DNA of 64,000 nt from Limanda limanda (GCF_963576545.1 NC_083651.1:15237580-15301579); one strand, 5' to 3'; positions 1-15,520 are shown, counted from the first letter of the stretch. Translations and numbers: made by a program. Notes: generated from the sequence alone by a model not told the origin.

Positions 1-3000
1 AAACAAGACCAGACTGTAGAAGGCGACTGTAGGGAGCAATATTTGACAAATTGCAATCCTCTGATCCGTGGCTTTGTGTTTCTGTGAATAGTATTGGACC
101 TTGCTTCGTAGCTTATAGAAGATATGGAATTGAAATTTCAATGAGATGTGTCCGATAATATATTTGTAGTTAAATCTTTTCTAGACATCATTACAGACTT
201 CAAACATTCAAGCCAACCGAAAAAATGAGACTAGAGGCAGAATGTGTCCGTTCATATTTGATCGATATGGAAAGCTCACTTATCTGTTTATTCTTACTTA
301 TTTTTATTGAATTATTTTGGTGAGTAATATCTTTAATTTCTTAATAATGATTCTCACTGGTTTTGCCCACTTTCAAATTTCACTCAATCTTCTTGCAACA
401 AGTTCCAAAGAAGATGCCCCCAATAATTGAAGGGCGGTGATAATACAGTTGAGGTTGTAATTGTTAGTTGATGGATTGTATTTTGTCGAATTAAATTCTC
501 AGCTCTTCTGTAATATTGATGTTTTGGTTATCCTGTGCACACAAAACTGATAGAAGATTTAATATTGTGACAAAGAGCATAGAATGGAACAGCTATAATT
601 GTAAAGAAATTAGGGCTGCCGTTCATCTGTGCAGACATAATTTACTCCTGACCTTCTCCGTCTCTCCCTCTCTGCTTCTCTCTGCCGATCTCACCCTGTC
701 AAACTTTACTTTTCTACAGTTGAATACATTTTTTATCAAAAACCCAATGTCAATCAATAGTGGTATACCCAGCATGCATTTAGGCATACATTCCAAGGGT
801 TTTAGTCATAAACTTGCCACATTAATTCCTGACTTCTGCTCGGAACAGACAAAAAAAACACTTGTGCAAAACATTGTGGAAAATGTTAATAAAGCAAACT
901 TCTGGACAAACACTCCATATTGGTTTCTAACCCCGGGGCACAAGATAAATATGAGGGATTTACAGGAGGATTAACGAGGTGAACAAAATAGATGTGTTTA
1001 CTTTGGTGCCTCTTCAGGGCCTCTGATATGTATTTATTCAAATTAAATCATCTGAAAAAATTGTTTTAGGACAGCGTGGAATAATGTTTTGTTTTCTACA
1101 AAAAATTCAATTCAATTGGCTCAAATCTCAAAATGACATCTACTCAATCTCCCTCAGTAAAAATCTATACATAAAGATGCACATATTTTTTTCCTTTCAC
1201 AAGTTAAACTACCGGACACAAGATGTTCCCTGACCAGGTCTATTCTCAGTGTTTGTGCTTAGATAGTTTCTACATCACTCTAAGCTTAATATTGTCTAGC
1301 GGTGTCGGCTGAGACTCATCAACATAAATGACATAGATGATAACAGCAACCCGTTCACGACAACAATGGCCACGACCACTGATTCCCTAGTTTGGGGTTC
1401 TGCTTACCGAGTTGAGTTTCTGTGACTTTAGAATGATCAGGTAACCAGCTCTTTGTGCAGCAGCGGTGGTTTAGCTTTAGGGTTCTGTGGACTGCAATCG
1501 GTCTTAACTTTCGGCAGCTCAATTACTGCAGGTCTCTTTTATAGTTTTCAGAAAGAAAGCAGCCACCGGCAACACCACAGAACAAACAAAGAGCCTATTA
1601 GATTAGGTAAGAGACGGGCACTGCACCAGTTTCATTAACTCAGATTAAAGGCGAGCACAGACAAACTTCCATCCATCAGCAGATGAAGGTAAGAACAACC
1701 TTCTAGTGTCCAACTCTCAAGGTTTCATACATGTACATCATTCTGCACAGTGAAGGTCAAACCTCCAAGATCAGTAGCAATAAGCAAAACAAATTATTTT
1801 AAGTCGAAGTGGACTATCAAGAAAAACCAAACCCCCTCACTCTCCCGTGACATGAGATCAAGTACAATTCATTGTGTGCTGTGTCCTCAGGTCTGTTTTA
1901 TTCTTCATCTTGCTTGTGTCCATCTCAGCAGCTGGAACAGAGTCAAGTTAAAAACAGGCGGCCACTGTTTTTCTCTTGACTTGCCCTCTTGATAAGAAAA
2001 GGTGGCAGCGCAGCGGATCAATGCTCAGAATTGCTGCCTCGCAGCAAGAAAGTTTTTTGCGCCAGAGTGTTGGTTTTCCTTTTCCTTGTGTTTGTGAGTT
2101 CTCTTTTTCTCTAGTTCTTACAGTTTCCAACCACCGTGGCATGCCAGGTCAATACATTTCTATTAGGTGTGACTGTGTGATTGTCTGTGTTTGTTAACTT
2201 TGCAACAGACCAGTGATCTGTCAGGGGTTTTTCTTTGTTCTCAGGAAATACTTGAGCTCAGGCTTTCATGACATAGGAATGAACGTGTGAAGAGTACATA
2301 CTGTATGTTCGCTATGTGGTGTAAACTGGGATATCATTCCAATTCTCTGCTCGACCTTCATGGTAGGGGGAATTATTTATCCATACTGTTAGAACATGGA
2401 CATCGTGTAACATTAAGTAAAAATAAATACGCCTGCACACAATCTTTTTTGCTCTCATTCTTTGCCGCGTTCGGTAGGAAACATTGAGTAAAACATCCGC
2501 GTGTGGTTTGTAAAGTCAGTTGTCAGAGGCGCAACCAAAACCCTTTCCCAAAATCCTGACCCTGGCATTATGTCTGTGCAGTCCAGGAACATGTCAAGCC
2601 ACTGAAACATTCTTGTTTTGGATACAGCTTAGTGGAAGTAAAGTGGGCCTATCCACAGCACCGTTCTCTGGGCTGTTGCAATGTATGCGCCGACTCTTAC
2701 CCGAGGTATGCAATTATGGAGATTCCACGGATTCTAACATAACTCATACTTCTTCTCACACCGCACAAAAATAAATAGTGTAGAAGTGCACATGTGGCAT
2801 GAGACTTCAGGGCATTGTTTGAGGTTAAGTTTAACAATACCCCGGGTTAGAGGTGGATTCATGTTAGACCATGAAAATTGAAGCCTGACAAACTCTAAAT
2901 ATACCTTTAAATCACACTTTCTGCTGCACTTAACGGGTTTAAAGGTTAAATAGGGAACCATTCTTCATTTTATATGGCTGAAATGACTATGTTGTGTATT

Positions 3001-5644
3001 TTTGCTGACTTGCGCTTTTAGACTATAAAAAAACAATCCCGCCAAGGTTAAAAACCCAGAAAAGTCCTAGATTTTCTTCACGATAACAGGTAATTGTAAT
3101 TCAGTTGCCTCTTAATTGCCTCATATCTGCTTTACCTGTGGTTTAGTCCATCTTTGCTGTATCTTCTGGGGCAAATGACGGGTTTTGCCGTGTTTGTGTT
3201 GGTCATTTGAAAGGGATCATGATTATTTCCTGCATTTACCTGAATACAAATTTGATAAATCACCTCATCTATCAGGTAGATTTTCATCTGGAAATATGGT
3301 GAAGACAACAACTCCCATGATCCAACACTGTTTCACAATGTCATCAAACTAGGTTTTTAGTTATGTTTTGATTGAGAGAACCCTATCAGTATCGCGTAAG
3401 CTTAAGTGAGTAGTTTTGTGTGCAACCTAAAAACTTCATGGATTTACTTGGAAAACTCAGATGCAGAATCAGAGATGTTTTTTAGAGGTTGAAATCACGA
3501 TCACTTACATTTTTCAAATGAACCACCTTTCTAAAAGTAACATCCATTTTAAGTATGATATTCTGGTGTGCTAACAAGGCTGTGGCAGGACAACACATGC
3601 AGATGTTCTCCATTCAACAAAGGACTGAAGACACTCGTATATTTACAGCTGCACTGTTCCTTCCCTCACAGCAGTGGTATGTTCTGCTTTTTTCCCCCCA
3701 AGCATTGAACATTGTGTCTCAAAAGACCAACATGCTGAGGGTTTGTTGCCTGTCAGGGAAATGAGGGAGCTTGGGTGGAGCTGATATACGGGACAGAGAC
3801 GGTTGCCAGGAATTGAGATCCTGTGACTTCCTATGATTTCTCTCTCTCAAATCTGCTACAGTATTCTGGAAAAAAGAAACCTGCAGGTACAAGAGATTTT
3901 ATTAGTTTTTTACGCACGTGGTACAGGGATTAATGTTCTATGATTCTCAGTTAAATTAGTTTCTAACATTGAATCAATACTCAGAAAGAGCCCTGAGCTC
4001 AATCAACGCTTTATTTTCCAGCAGAAGATCAGTGTTCAGGTCCAGTGAAATGCAGTTAGGCTCTTTCAAGCTTTCCATCAAGCTTGGTCTCTGTCACGAT
4101 TCGGTGCTTCTACACTAGATAAAGCATTTTCTTGGTAGAACTCTGTATCCCTCGCTTTCTACTACAATAGATGGCGTCAGGTTGGTTGCAATGATGTTGC
4201 CAAAAGGAGCAGGAAGAGGATATAAACTGCTTTCTGCAGTGTTGTTTGATCACGTTGCAGTTTTACCAATGTGGCCTTTTCCTTTGTCGTGTCATGGTAG
4301 CGGTGGCGATGACTTCTTGTTCACGTTGGCTGTGTTTTCAGTTGTGTCGAGCATTGTTGTCTACCACAACTAACAGATGGTCTTTTTCTGTCTTCTCAGC
4401 AACTCTTTCATTGAAATACTGCCACACCTATAAGTCCAGGGTTTATCTATCTCATTATATAGCATCACCTCCCGCTGGTACAATTTTTAACAAGTGCAGG
4501 AGACAGTTTTGTATAATAAAGTGGTGGCTGCACATTCTGAAGTACAAATTATTGAAAAAGTGGAAAAGAGAGACAATGGAAGGCTGTTTTTTATTTTGTG
4601 CTGTTATCATAATGGTAAAAATATAGGGGATCTGATACAACAAGTCCACATACTGATGATTTTATGATAAATTTACATTATAATATATTACATTTCAATG
4701 CATTTCCCATCCTTCCTTTAGAAGAGCTGCTGCATACAGCACTTCTACACTTGTTATCTAAACAGAACAGTTATAGAGAGATTATACTCCCTGAATACTA
4801 ATTATAACAAGAGACGGCAGCGATCAGTAGTATACCTTCAAATCCCAAGTCAGAGGAAGCTCCTGCATTATTTATGCGGTTAATAAATGATCTGAATTTA
4901 GATTAGTGTTTGGTCTGTCTTCCTCACGTCAGTGCAATTAGTGTAACTTTAAATTAATTATTATTTATATCAAATCAAAAGGTATCCTAGCAGACCTGCA
5001 TAATAGTATTAAGCTGTAGCTTTATATATTACATTATTGCTGTTAATGGAGTAGTTAGTGTAACTGACAGGCAGACACGTGTTTGTGTTTGTGCTGCACA
5101 GGAATGTAGAGGGATGATGAAAGTACGCACAAAGTCATGTGCACATCTGCATTTGAAATTCAGATGTGGAGAAATGCAGGATTTTATTCTCTTGGAGTGG
5201 GCTTGTTGAGGCTAGTAGCAGTATTAGATTTTGACGATCACGATAAGCTGTAGAGTCATCTTTCTCAAAAACTGAGTCTTTTCACGTTTGTTTTCAACTG
5301 AAACAACTCGCTCTCTCTCAATCATCTGTTAGATTCTCCGACAGATGTGTGTTGCTCTGGATGGTGAAGGGGGAGAGGTGAGACACTCCTGCGGTTAAAT
5401 CAGGGGACTGGGATCTGTACAAGCACGTTACTACAATCCAAAGTTTTGATGTGAGATGACTTTGAAAGGTTTGAGGACTTATGATGAGAGGGCAGTAGGA
5501 AGTCATGTGACGTGGTGTATCTGTGCTGGGAGGAGATAGGTGGGTGGATGCAATGGTCAACAAAAAGGAGAGTGCCGCTTGTTTCCCATGAGAAACTGAT
5601 AAGTCATCATTGTCCCTCTTTATCCACGACCAACCCGCAACCTT

Positions 5645-5816
5645 GACCACATGTTTATTATTGTAACCATGACGACAGATGTCCTCTCAACCTAAGGATG
5701 GGCTCTTTTTACAACCCGAACCGCATTTGTTTCCTAAACCGTACCAAGTAGGTTTGGTGCCTAATCCTTACTAAACTGTAGACTTTCCACAACCTCAACC
5801 ACATGTTTATTATTGT
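5645..5816 (+). repeat. Short direct repeat 152 bp apart
   Basis: The word CCACATGTTTATTATTGT occurs at 5647-5664 and again at 5799-5816, both preceded by AACC-rich sequence. It may be a decayed two-unit tandem repeat. Confidence 0.5.
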
Positions 5817-8800
5817 TTCCATGGTCAGGAACTCCCTGGACACACCTGATGTTGGGACTCTCCCAGAGTTCATATTATTTGTACCATAACAACAAAGGTC
5901 TGATATGCCCGCTGCTATATTAGGGTATAGAGACAAGCCCTCTATGGTTAGAAGATGGTCAGGATTATTGTGCTGGTTTCCTTGAGCTACTGGCAGATAC
6001 TAATGGTACACAGTTAATTCCCCAGTGTAAAATATGCAGTGTTGAAGTTTGTGGACTTTTACAGAGATAATTCAACAACAGCCAGAGTAAGATGCCCCAT
6101 TAGCCCCCAAGAAAATATAAAATGATATATTTTTTAAAGCGTATACAAAATTACTCTCTTGGTGTAAACTATGCCATTACAAAGTAAGAGGTATTTGTGC
6201 TTTTTCCAAATTGTGATGGGACATAATTAGTAAGCACCACTGACTAGCTCTGGCGTAAATGCTTCTTAAAATCAGCACTTTATTGGGTTTCATTATCTGG
6301 TATTGAAGAACTGAGTTTCTAAATGTGCATTTTTAATTTGTGATCACACACTTATACACACCTAGGCTACAGCCACCAATGCAAAGCGGCTCTCAGTCAC
6401 TCGCTGTCCACATCTTACAAAGCCTCGCTGCATCACAGGGCAGGTACAAGTCCAACGTGCGCTGGAAAGCAATGTGATGCTGGAGAGCGGGAGATGGAAC
6501 CTGTATTTTACCTCACCTGAGTCGGGACACACAGTGATAGAGCATGAATACTGAACACGATGGGAACAGCACCGGGGCAATAATGTCTGTTCGGCATCTG
6601 GCACAGAATTTACAGGTTACATTTATGTCAGAAAGGCAGTTTATGAAGAGTGAAAAGTCTCAACTACTGAGAGACAGAAACAAACTGTGCATGTAAAATA
6701 ATGGTGAGAGATCCCCCTCTTCATCACACATCCATCACCGTGTGTCAGGAGGCATAATTCAATAATGCATCTGACGAACATGAAGAGAGACGTAGCTTAG
6801 AGAGACACATCTCAATCTTGTATGTTGGCTAAGATAACTCAATATAAATAATATATTTTGTATCACAGCTATAAAGTGCAGCATAGCTCCATCGCATTGG
6901 TCCCATTGTGAAATTAAGACGTCAAGCTAAAAGGTGCAAAACACAGAACACTCTGAATACTTAATCCGCTGTTCACTGTTTTCATTCTCCAGTTAACACT
7001 TAATAATGTTATCAAGAAGACGGCCAGAGCAGGCACACTTCTGCTAAAGGCTAATTTATGCTGTCTTTACTTACAAAAATAAATATACCCCTTTTAAATG
7101 ATGTCGCCTTAACTGACATCATGTAATTCTGGGCTTCCTTCACATTTCCGTACACGTATCTAACATTGAGCTGAACTTGAGCCTTAACAGGGTTAAAGAA
7201 AGAGAAGTAAATTTATACAAAGTCATTGATGCTCTGAGACAAATATTTAATGCATGTGTGTGTCAAAATCATTCACACATTTGACATCTTTAACATTGCC
7301 AGATCCTACACTCCAAGATGGAGTCCGCTTCACAAAGTGAGTTGTGGGTCATATTTGTCCAATGGGTCTAAGAACTACATTTAAGAAAGCTCTCAGGGGT
7401 CGAGTTAGGAAAAACGTGTTCCAAAGCAAAAGTGAAAAATAAGACCAAACTATAAATCGTCTCAAATTTTGCCTAAAGCAAAGATTCATCTTTAAAAGTA
7501 GCTTTTTTGATGGCCAGGTGCAATGATTTACCACAAACTGTCCATTATTAAAAAAAATCATTACATGTAATCAGTATATTGTATTCTTTGATGCTGCCAA
7601 CAGTGGATGAAGTTAAATTACTGTGGAATCTGGGCATGTAAATCTGTGCTGCAGCATCAGAGAAAGCATATGGTGAGTACAGTCACCTATTGATAATTGC
7701 AAGGAAAAAGATGCAAGGAATATATAAACAAACTTTTGTGGCAGATAATAAATCATTTTTAAATAAAAAATGTCCATGAGTATCTCAAAGCTGTATTCAA
7801 GCCTCTTTCATTGTTCTACTCTTTGATAAATATAGGAGCTGGGTCTCTGTGGGTTTTGCTCAGTTGTCAGTTCCTAAAGTCATAACATATTTCATCTCCA
7901 TGTTAAAGCTGCAAATGCTATTCATACTCAATCCATATGATTTACTATGCACGGTCAACTATGATCTGCTGTTTGGTGGATGTCCTTTCTTTTGATGATG
8001 AATGATGAGAAACTGGGTCATATGTTTCTATTGAATGTGTGCAAGTAGAATGCAGTCAGCTTTAATTTGTGTTCTGTTATTTTGTTATTCTTAAAATCTC
8101 TTTTGAATCAACATTAGTATGGATACAGACACTCTGGGTAATCAATATTAGATACAGCAGTTTCTCAAAACCTTTTAAATTATTCCTGTGAGATGTTTGT
8201 AGGTGCACCCACACGGGCTGCTGAATTTATTTTAACACGTTGATCAATGTTATAGCAGAAAATGGGAAAAGTCAGCAATGCACTATTAAAGGATTAAGTT
8301 TTATTTGAAGCTAAGTTTGTTGAATTTACACATTAATGTTGAAGCTGCTTCTAATATCCATTAAAGTTAGGAGCCATTATCATAACTGTATATTTATTCT
8401 GGATAAGAAATGGATACACTGTATATAAAAACTTTGTAGTCTCTCAAATGACTGAGAGAATACAAGTTTATGAAAAAATGACTCTATTTTTAACATCAGT
8501 AAACCTCTTCATTTAGAGTTTATGTTACACTCTATATATGATGGTCCCATTTAAAGTTGAATAGACAATAAAGCATTGTGTGCATTGGGTTCTCGATAAA
8601 GTCTCCTCATTAAAAACCAAAATGGCGCTGTTTGGTCTTCAAGACTTCAAAACGTCTGTTCACAAACCAGTGGGTTGACTGCAAGCCCACATACAGGCCT
8701 CCGAGATGTAAAGACCAGCTGATTGGAATTAATCAGCCTCATGTTGTGGTCAGATCTCATTAAAAGGTTAACGCACGGTTTAAAGCAAACCTGGCAAAAA

Positions 8801-10337
8801 GCCACAGACAACCCACTCTCTGGAATGTAGTAAAGCTTACCTTAATTCACGTATACTCCAAGAAATGCACAAATACAGCTTTCACATCTACCCTACAAGT
8901 ACGTTTATGTGTTAACAGTGTTTCAGGAGTTGTAGACAAACAAATTAAGTGCAGACACAACGACAAATCGGAAAACCCTACAAATCAAAACAACTACTTA
9001 TTTGCTGTTAGGGTTAGGGTTTCTTTTCTTTCTGTTTCTTTGTTGTTGAACTTTTTGATTCATTATATTTTATGTCATTTACTTTTAGGTTTTGTGCTTC
9101 TGGGCCACCATAGATTTTGTAGTTGATACATGTTAATAAACTCTAAAGGTTTGTTAAACTGAGGCAAATAAAGATGGAGGAGAGCGAATTTGAACGTGGT
9201 GTATTTAAAAAAAGGTATTTTGTAATAGCTCAGATAAAGAATTTCAGTTTTTTCATCCACGATCATCATGACAATAAACTCAACTAGTTCATTTCATTTA
9301 TCAAAGGCCAACAGCAGCCACAGCGCTAATACCTCGGCCCTTCCACACGTCGTCCCTTCTTCCTCAGCGACTCACGCCGGTGCCATAAAGGCACTGCTAC
9401 TTTTCATATCTGTCAATGCATTAATGAGGCACATTGGCCCCATTACACTCTAGGCTGCCTGCCTCTCGGGGGAACGAGGGCAGCAGGGAGAGCCTGGGCC
9501 TGCCAATGATTGCTCTGTTCTCCACAGAGCATAGCTTCCCTTTAATCATCTCCCCTTTTCAAACTTCTGCTGTTGTAGCCTCGGGCAAATCACAAGCGCA
9601 CACTCACCACGGTTTCATCAATATTCTGTCACTTTTTCCTCACAGTGCGATCATTGTGTGATAAATTTTACTCACCATGATAAACCACATCACCTAAACT
9701 TGTAGTTACCATGGGACTGGGGGAAATGGTTTGTGGCCCACTAGGGTCCACTGGATATGACCTACAGTGCTGTACACAGATGGTATATGTAAATGCATCA
9801 TGAGATACACAACATACAGGGATTTATTAAAAGACTTGATCATGTTGTGTGAAATATAGATACAAACTTTAGTTGTTAGAGGCGCGGTTTGGCTGAATGA
9901 CTTCTGAGTCACATGTATGATGAATCATATTTTTATAGTTAAGATAGATATCATATTCAGTTTGATGTTTCTATTTATTCATTCTTATCAACACCAAATC
10001 TTTTGGTTGGTAATGTCTTCTATCGACGCCATTTCTGCTATTTTTGGAATAAGCGTTTTCTTTTCTTTCTTTTTTTTTGTTTTTCAAGATACATAGAGAT
10101 CCACCGTCACAGTAAATTAACGATTATGAAGACTGTTGAGAAGTTGACAGTAAAGTTACGTCTCCCGGGTGTCACAGAAGTGAACGATTCAACCCAGTAT
10201 TCAACTTTCTCTCACTGAAGTGCGGAATCAAAGATAAAACATATTCCGACAGTGTGGCAGCAAATCAAATATAATGCGTTGTGCAATTACATCAACACAC
10301 TGTACAGTGTTTTTTAACAGGAGCAGTTGGTTCTTAA

Positions 10338-10834
10338 ATGGGACATATTATGAAAATTCCACTTTTGTAGTGCTTCTACACGTTCATTTGGGTATCTAGC
10401 ATGTCTACCGTCCCAAAAACTCTGGAAAAAAACAACTCCCGCGATTTGTTGTGGTTCCTCTATGTCAGAAACGATACGCTAGACGGCGTAGAATGGGATT
10501 ACGACCCGATCCGACGTCAGACTCTCGCAACACGGCCCGGCTCCACCAGAGCCAAGCTTCGGCCCACTTGACTCTGGTTCAAAACGATATGGTTGCAAGA
10601 TTGTATCTTCGTCTCCACTAGCCATATTTTCTACAGAGGTAATGGATAGCTAAAAATCTGGGCGCTTGTATCACATGAAGGAGGGAGGGAGGGGGGGGGC
10701 TGCTTTAGACAGGGTAAAAAGGGTGCTGTTTTAAATGATCCTTGTGGTATTTCGACCAAAATATGTTTCAGACATTTCATTAAGACCCCAATGAACCATA
10801 TCAACTGCGGTAAAATGGGAATAATATGTCTCCT
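10338..10834. mobile_element. TTAA-flanked MITE-like element in the gpc6 intron
   Basis: 497 bp bounded by TTAA at 10334-10337 and 10835-10838. The ends are imperfect inverted repeats: ATGGGACATATTATG on the left against AGGAGACATATTATT read from the right. It has no coding capacity and a local G run (10681-10699). This suggests a piggyBac-type non-autonomous element. Confidence 0.55.
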
Positions 10835-13800
10835 TTAAAGTATATGTAGCATTAAAAAGTGATTAGTGATTTTTTTTTTAATTGTTTCTCAGTTTCTGTT
10901 CTGCTTTTGAAACCCAAGCTGCAATATCAAAAAAAAAATGTAAAAAACTGCCAATTTTGAACAACAATAAAAATTCACTCTATGTCAAGTATCTACTCCC
11001 AGATAGCAGCGTAATAACAATCTCAGTGTTGTCACTGACAGCGCTGTCACCGGGAGATGTTCGAAAGATTTATGCGCCGCTCCGGCTGAGGTCTTTGTCG
11101 CGATGTCCACAGTAAATCACGCTGTAATATTCTGCAGTGGCAGATTTATGCTGCGACATAATCAGTCGTAATCAAGGGAAACAAGGAGGGTGGCTTCAGC
11201 CGAGAGTGTTCGAGAGTTCAATGGCCCACAAAGCGATGCCAAAAATGGCTTTATAATGAACGCATGGCGTGTGGCCCCGGCTGCGGAGGACAAAAAAACA
11301 GCACTGCAACTGTCCCAGCAAACCATGTGCAGTTTGCAAGTGGTTAGTGAGCTGGTTTCTGACCATGATTTGCTTTTGGTGTGTCCCTTTCCCGTCTGTG
11401 TGTGAGAGCTGCAGCACAAAAATGTCTTCCCAGTCTCATCTATTGTGAAGGCGCAGAGGGGAAACATTTGCTCTCGCCCTCTGTTGATGGATATTGATTG
11501 GATGAGAACACACCACATCTATATGCACTCTGCTAGTCACCTGCTCTGAGCAACAACTGCCAGTCACCTTTACAGACAAGGTCAGAGGGAGACGTGACAA
11601 AGTGGAGACAAGTGCCATTCAAAACATTAGCACTGATGTGATTCACTGGGTTTGCTTAGGGCTAGCCAATATAATTTTCAATTTCTTTTATACGCCAGAC
11701 GGCAGGTCTCGGTTGAGAGAATCTGCCATTTATGGACAGACCTGAACCAATGAGGAGTGCTTTATGACGTGTTAGACACCGGATTAAGTAGCTGTGTCCG
11801 AGGGATCTACACCCGCCGGGCCTCTGCCCCCTGATACTCGACACTGCGGCAGTTGAGCTTTTGGCTACGTTAGCGCTCCCACACTTGGACGGGGGAGCGC
11901 ATTAGTTTTTAGGACTGGCTCGCTCAACAATATAACTCGGAACGAGAATGTGATGAAGAGGCAGAGTTATTCTGACTGCGGCCTTCCTGCTTGTGAGAAA
12001 GTATTCGGTCTGTCCCCAAAGTGGTCACTGGTCAGGGGAGAGACTCTCGGCACGGCCAAGGCTGACTCCCTGACCTCTGTAATTGAGATGCAGGAAGAAC
12101 ACTGCATTCGTATCAAATGAAAAACTATTTTAACGCAGACTGGGGGCAGCAGTTGCCAGGGAAAATAAGTCGATCGAGGAGTTGTCTGCTCCTTGTGGTT
12201 TGGTGGTAAGACCTGCTGCCGAGTCTATGATTAGCCCCAACATGCACTAATTTAGCAGAGACTTCCACCAGAGGGATAAGAGCAGCCATTACAGGCCCCA
12301 GATAGGAGCTGGAAATATGATAATTGTTGTTTTACAGGATAGAGGTGTTTTAACTATCAGAGACAGAATCCCCAATATTTTCTTTTCTGGTTTTTGAGAG
12401 GGAAAGGGAGATTTAGCAGCTGACAGAGGAGCCGGGGGGAGAGACTGAGCGCTGTAGCTCAGCTCTGGCAGCGCTGCAAGCATGATTTGTGTGTTTTTCT
12501 CACAGCAAAACTTAGATAGAAAGTCTGGCCACACACACACGATTTCCATTTCTTTATTTTTTATGACTGAAAGGCAGATAGAACACGGGGGCATCCTCCC
12601 ACAGGCGGATAAGAGCTCAGGCCCCTCGCATCACGCTGTTGCCAGGAGAGCGACTGCAGCTTCAAAGCCAGCGACACGTCAGCTTTTGATCTGAGATATA
12701 GGCGTGGGCATCTGCGAACCACTGGTCAAAGTACAGCTTGCAACGCAAAATATCCAGAGCGGAAAGGTGGCCCGCACGCAGCTGCCACCCCTGTTAACAT
12801 GCATGAAGAAGAAAAGAGAAAAAAGTCATGACCCGGAGCTGCCTGTGTTTGTCCTCTGCTACACACGCACACAGAAACATGACGGAGGGTAAACAGTGTA
12901 AGAAATACTTTGAGTGTCTGCAAACACGCAGGTTTTAAGCCTGCGAGCACCGTTGTAGTTCGGGGTTTTTTGGGGGCATAATTATTCCATGTCAACATAC
13001 ATGTTTGTTCATTCAAATAAGCCTTTTAACAGTGAGTAAACACTGTCTTTTTTTTATAGGTGGGTTTCATTTGCGGTGAAAACGAGAACAAAGACAAGAT
13101 TATAACTGAGCCATGTGAGCTGTAATACATCAGAGGCTACTTCACCGTGCTGAATTAATCTCCTGTATTGTGTTTTACGTCCTGTTTCCCTGTTCCCGAC
13201 GAGAGATGTGTGGAGGAATTAGGAGCAACTGTGCCCTGCAATTCATTTAGATCGTGATTCTCAGGATGTTTAAAGTGAAGACGTGGCGAAAGGGTGGAGG
13301 AGTCCCGAGATGACTAAGCGTATATATATCACAGAGCGCCGAGAGAGACCAGAGGCTTTATTCACAGAGCTCATCCGAGTCCAGTCCGAGATCGCGGGGG
13401 TCGGCTGTGGCCATGAAACCTTCACTTTCACTTAGGACTGAGGTAAGGGAGAGAAAGGCCAAAGAGGGAGGAGAGGAGAGGAGGCAGAGAGAGAAAGAAA
13501 CACAATGAGGTAAAATATGGTTCGTTAGGACAAGCAGGGACACAAAGGACAAAAGAGAAAAGAACATGGCTCAAGAGGAAAAAGAGAGAGAAGGCCCAAG
13601 TTCACCTCATACTGCAGGTTTCTCTCGCCAAGGTTTCGATGAATAATCTATCTGCCTAAACTCGAGCGTCTTTAACGCCTGGTTGGTGAAACTTCCTGAT
13701 CGATATTGTCATGCAATCCCATGTAAAATCCAGCAATGTATCGATTCTATACTAAAAACTGTTGTTTGTGCAGCTAAAGCCTGACACAGCTCATTACCTC

Positions 13801-15446
13801 CGACATGCAAGGAGGATATGTTTTCCCCTGCGTTTGTTTGTTTGCCGGATTACGCAAAAAAACACCGAGCGGATCAGCACAAGACTTGGTAGAAGGATGT
13901 GGAAGGATCAGGAAAGAACCCATACATTTAGATGCAGGGCATTTTTCAGCATTATACTTCATGGATCTTGATGAAAAGAAATCAGACTTGTTTAAGGGAC
14001 TGATATCTTTGACTGTGTGCAATTCAAAATAAAGATCCAAATGAAATATGGATCTATAGTGAATTAAAATGTGGTTTGATATGCGGACTGTTCTGCCTTG
14101 GCAGATTAATGCTGGTGCCATTCTAGTTTCAAATGCAGTTCTACAAACCCACTGTACATTTCCTACCCAGCACCAGGCATAGTTAGCAACTAGTATATTT
14201 TTCTCAAGAGTTGGTGGTGACATAAAATGGAGCAAAAAGTTTAGTGTCTAAATTAAGTAGATACATATATATATTAGTGTTGACGTACAAGGTGCTTGCT
14301 ACTGAGTTCAGTTTTAGTTCTTATATGCCGCAGATCAGTATAGAACCTCATTGTTGCCATGTTCTCCTTCACCACTATAAACTTGGCCAATTTATAATGG
14401 ATTATTTTGAAAAAAGCCCACATACAGCACCCTGCTGCTTTAAATACCTATTAGAGCGTTAAATGTGGAATAATTCCCTAGTGAAAATAGTACCCGACAA
14501 TTACACACGTTACTTCTGTTTGTGTCCAACATTTTTACTCTATACTTTGAAGCCATTTGTTTGAGACAAATATATAAAATCTGAATCAACTTTTGTCATG
14601 AGTCTACCCCGGCTTCTCCTATGAACTATTTTCCGGTCCCAATTATCGGCTCATGGACTTTTAGCTTAGCTCTCCTTTGTGTTTGGTTGTTCTTTTATTC
14701 AGTGTTCTCCGCTTCCTGTTTCTTTTGAAATGTTGGCTCATGTGTTTGGGTCCTCCTGCTGTCCACATCTTTACATTCACGAGCATTTGCAATGTGTTTA
14801 TTCCTTAATGTGAATATCTAACGGTACTTTGTCTGTTTTTATAAATAGATAAAACCACTTATTTAGATACCCTACTGCCTGGGAGACTGTGAACCGTCAT
14901 AACCTTGAATGTAAAGCAGAATATTCTGGTTCTTTCTTAGGCATATGTAAGCACACGTTTTCAATAAAGTGTAAGGTCATTATCAACATTATGCCTTTAA
15001 GAAACATAGAATATGGATGATGTGATGCATAAAACAGGACAGAGATCAACGCCACACACTCCCCTGTAGGATGAGCCCCCATCATCACACATAGCCTACA
15101 CAACAATGAACCCTGATGTGACAGGAAAATTGATAATACAATTACAATATAATACAATGAAAATATCATCAATTACAGAGTAATGTCAGTGTAATTAGAT
15201 GGAAAGAAAGAAAAAGGGAAATCATGTTTTATAAAAGACACATTAAAAGTTGAATTGAGGGTAATGATCTAATTATATCCAATTTGACAACCTAAAATGA
15301 GGTGTTTTTTCTGCAAGGCTTTAAATTCCCTATTTAACTATAAATGTTTCATAAATGGATATAATCTATTAAATGTTAATATATAAAGGCAAAGTAAGAA
15401 GGCGGGCTTGTAACGAGTTTTTGGTATCATTTTATCAACAAATAAT

Positions 15447-15477
15447 TGTGTGTGTGTTTATGTGTGTGTGTGTGGGG

Positions 15478-15520
<43 letters not shown>

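Noticed and set aside
5318..5650. 110-codon minus-strand frame in the gpc6 intron
   Set aside because: It shows no domain or splice context; such lengths are expected by chance in 64 kb.
8580..8760. Possible fragment of a dispersed teleost repeat (ACCAAAATGGCG ... CAAACCAGTGGG)
   Set aside because: The wording seemed familiar from interspersed fish repeats, but I could not define ends, inverted repeats or a target duplication.
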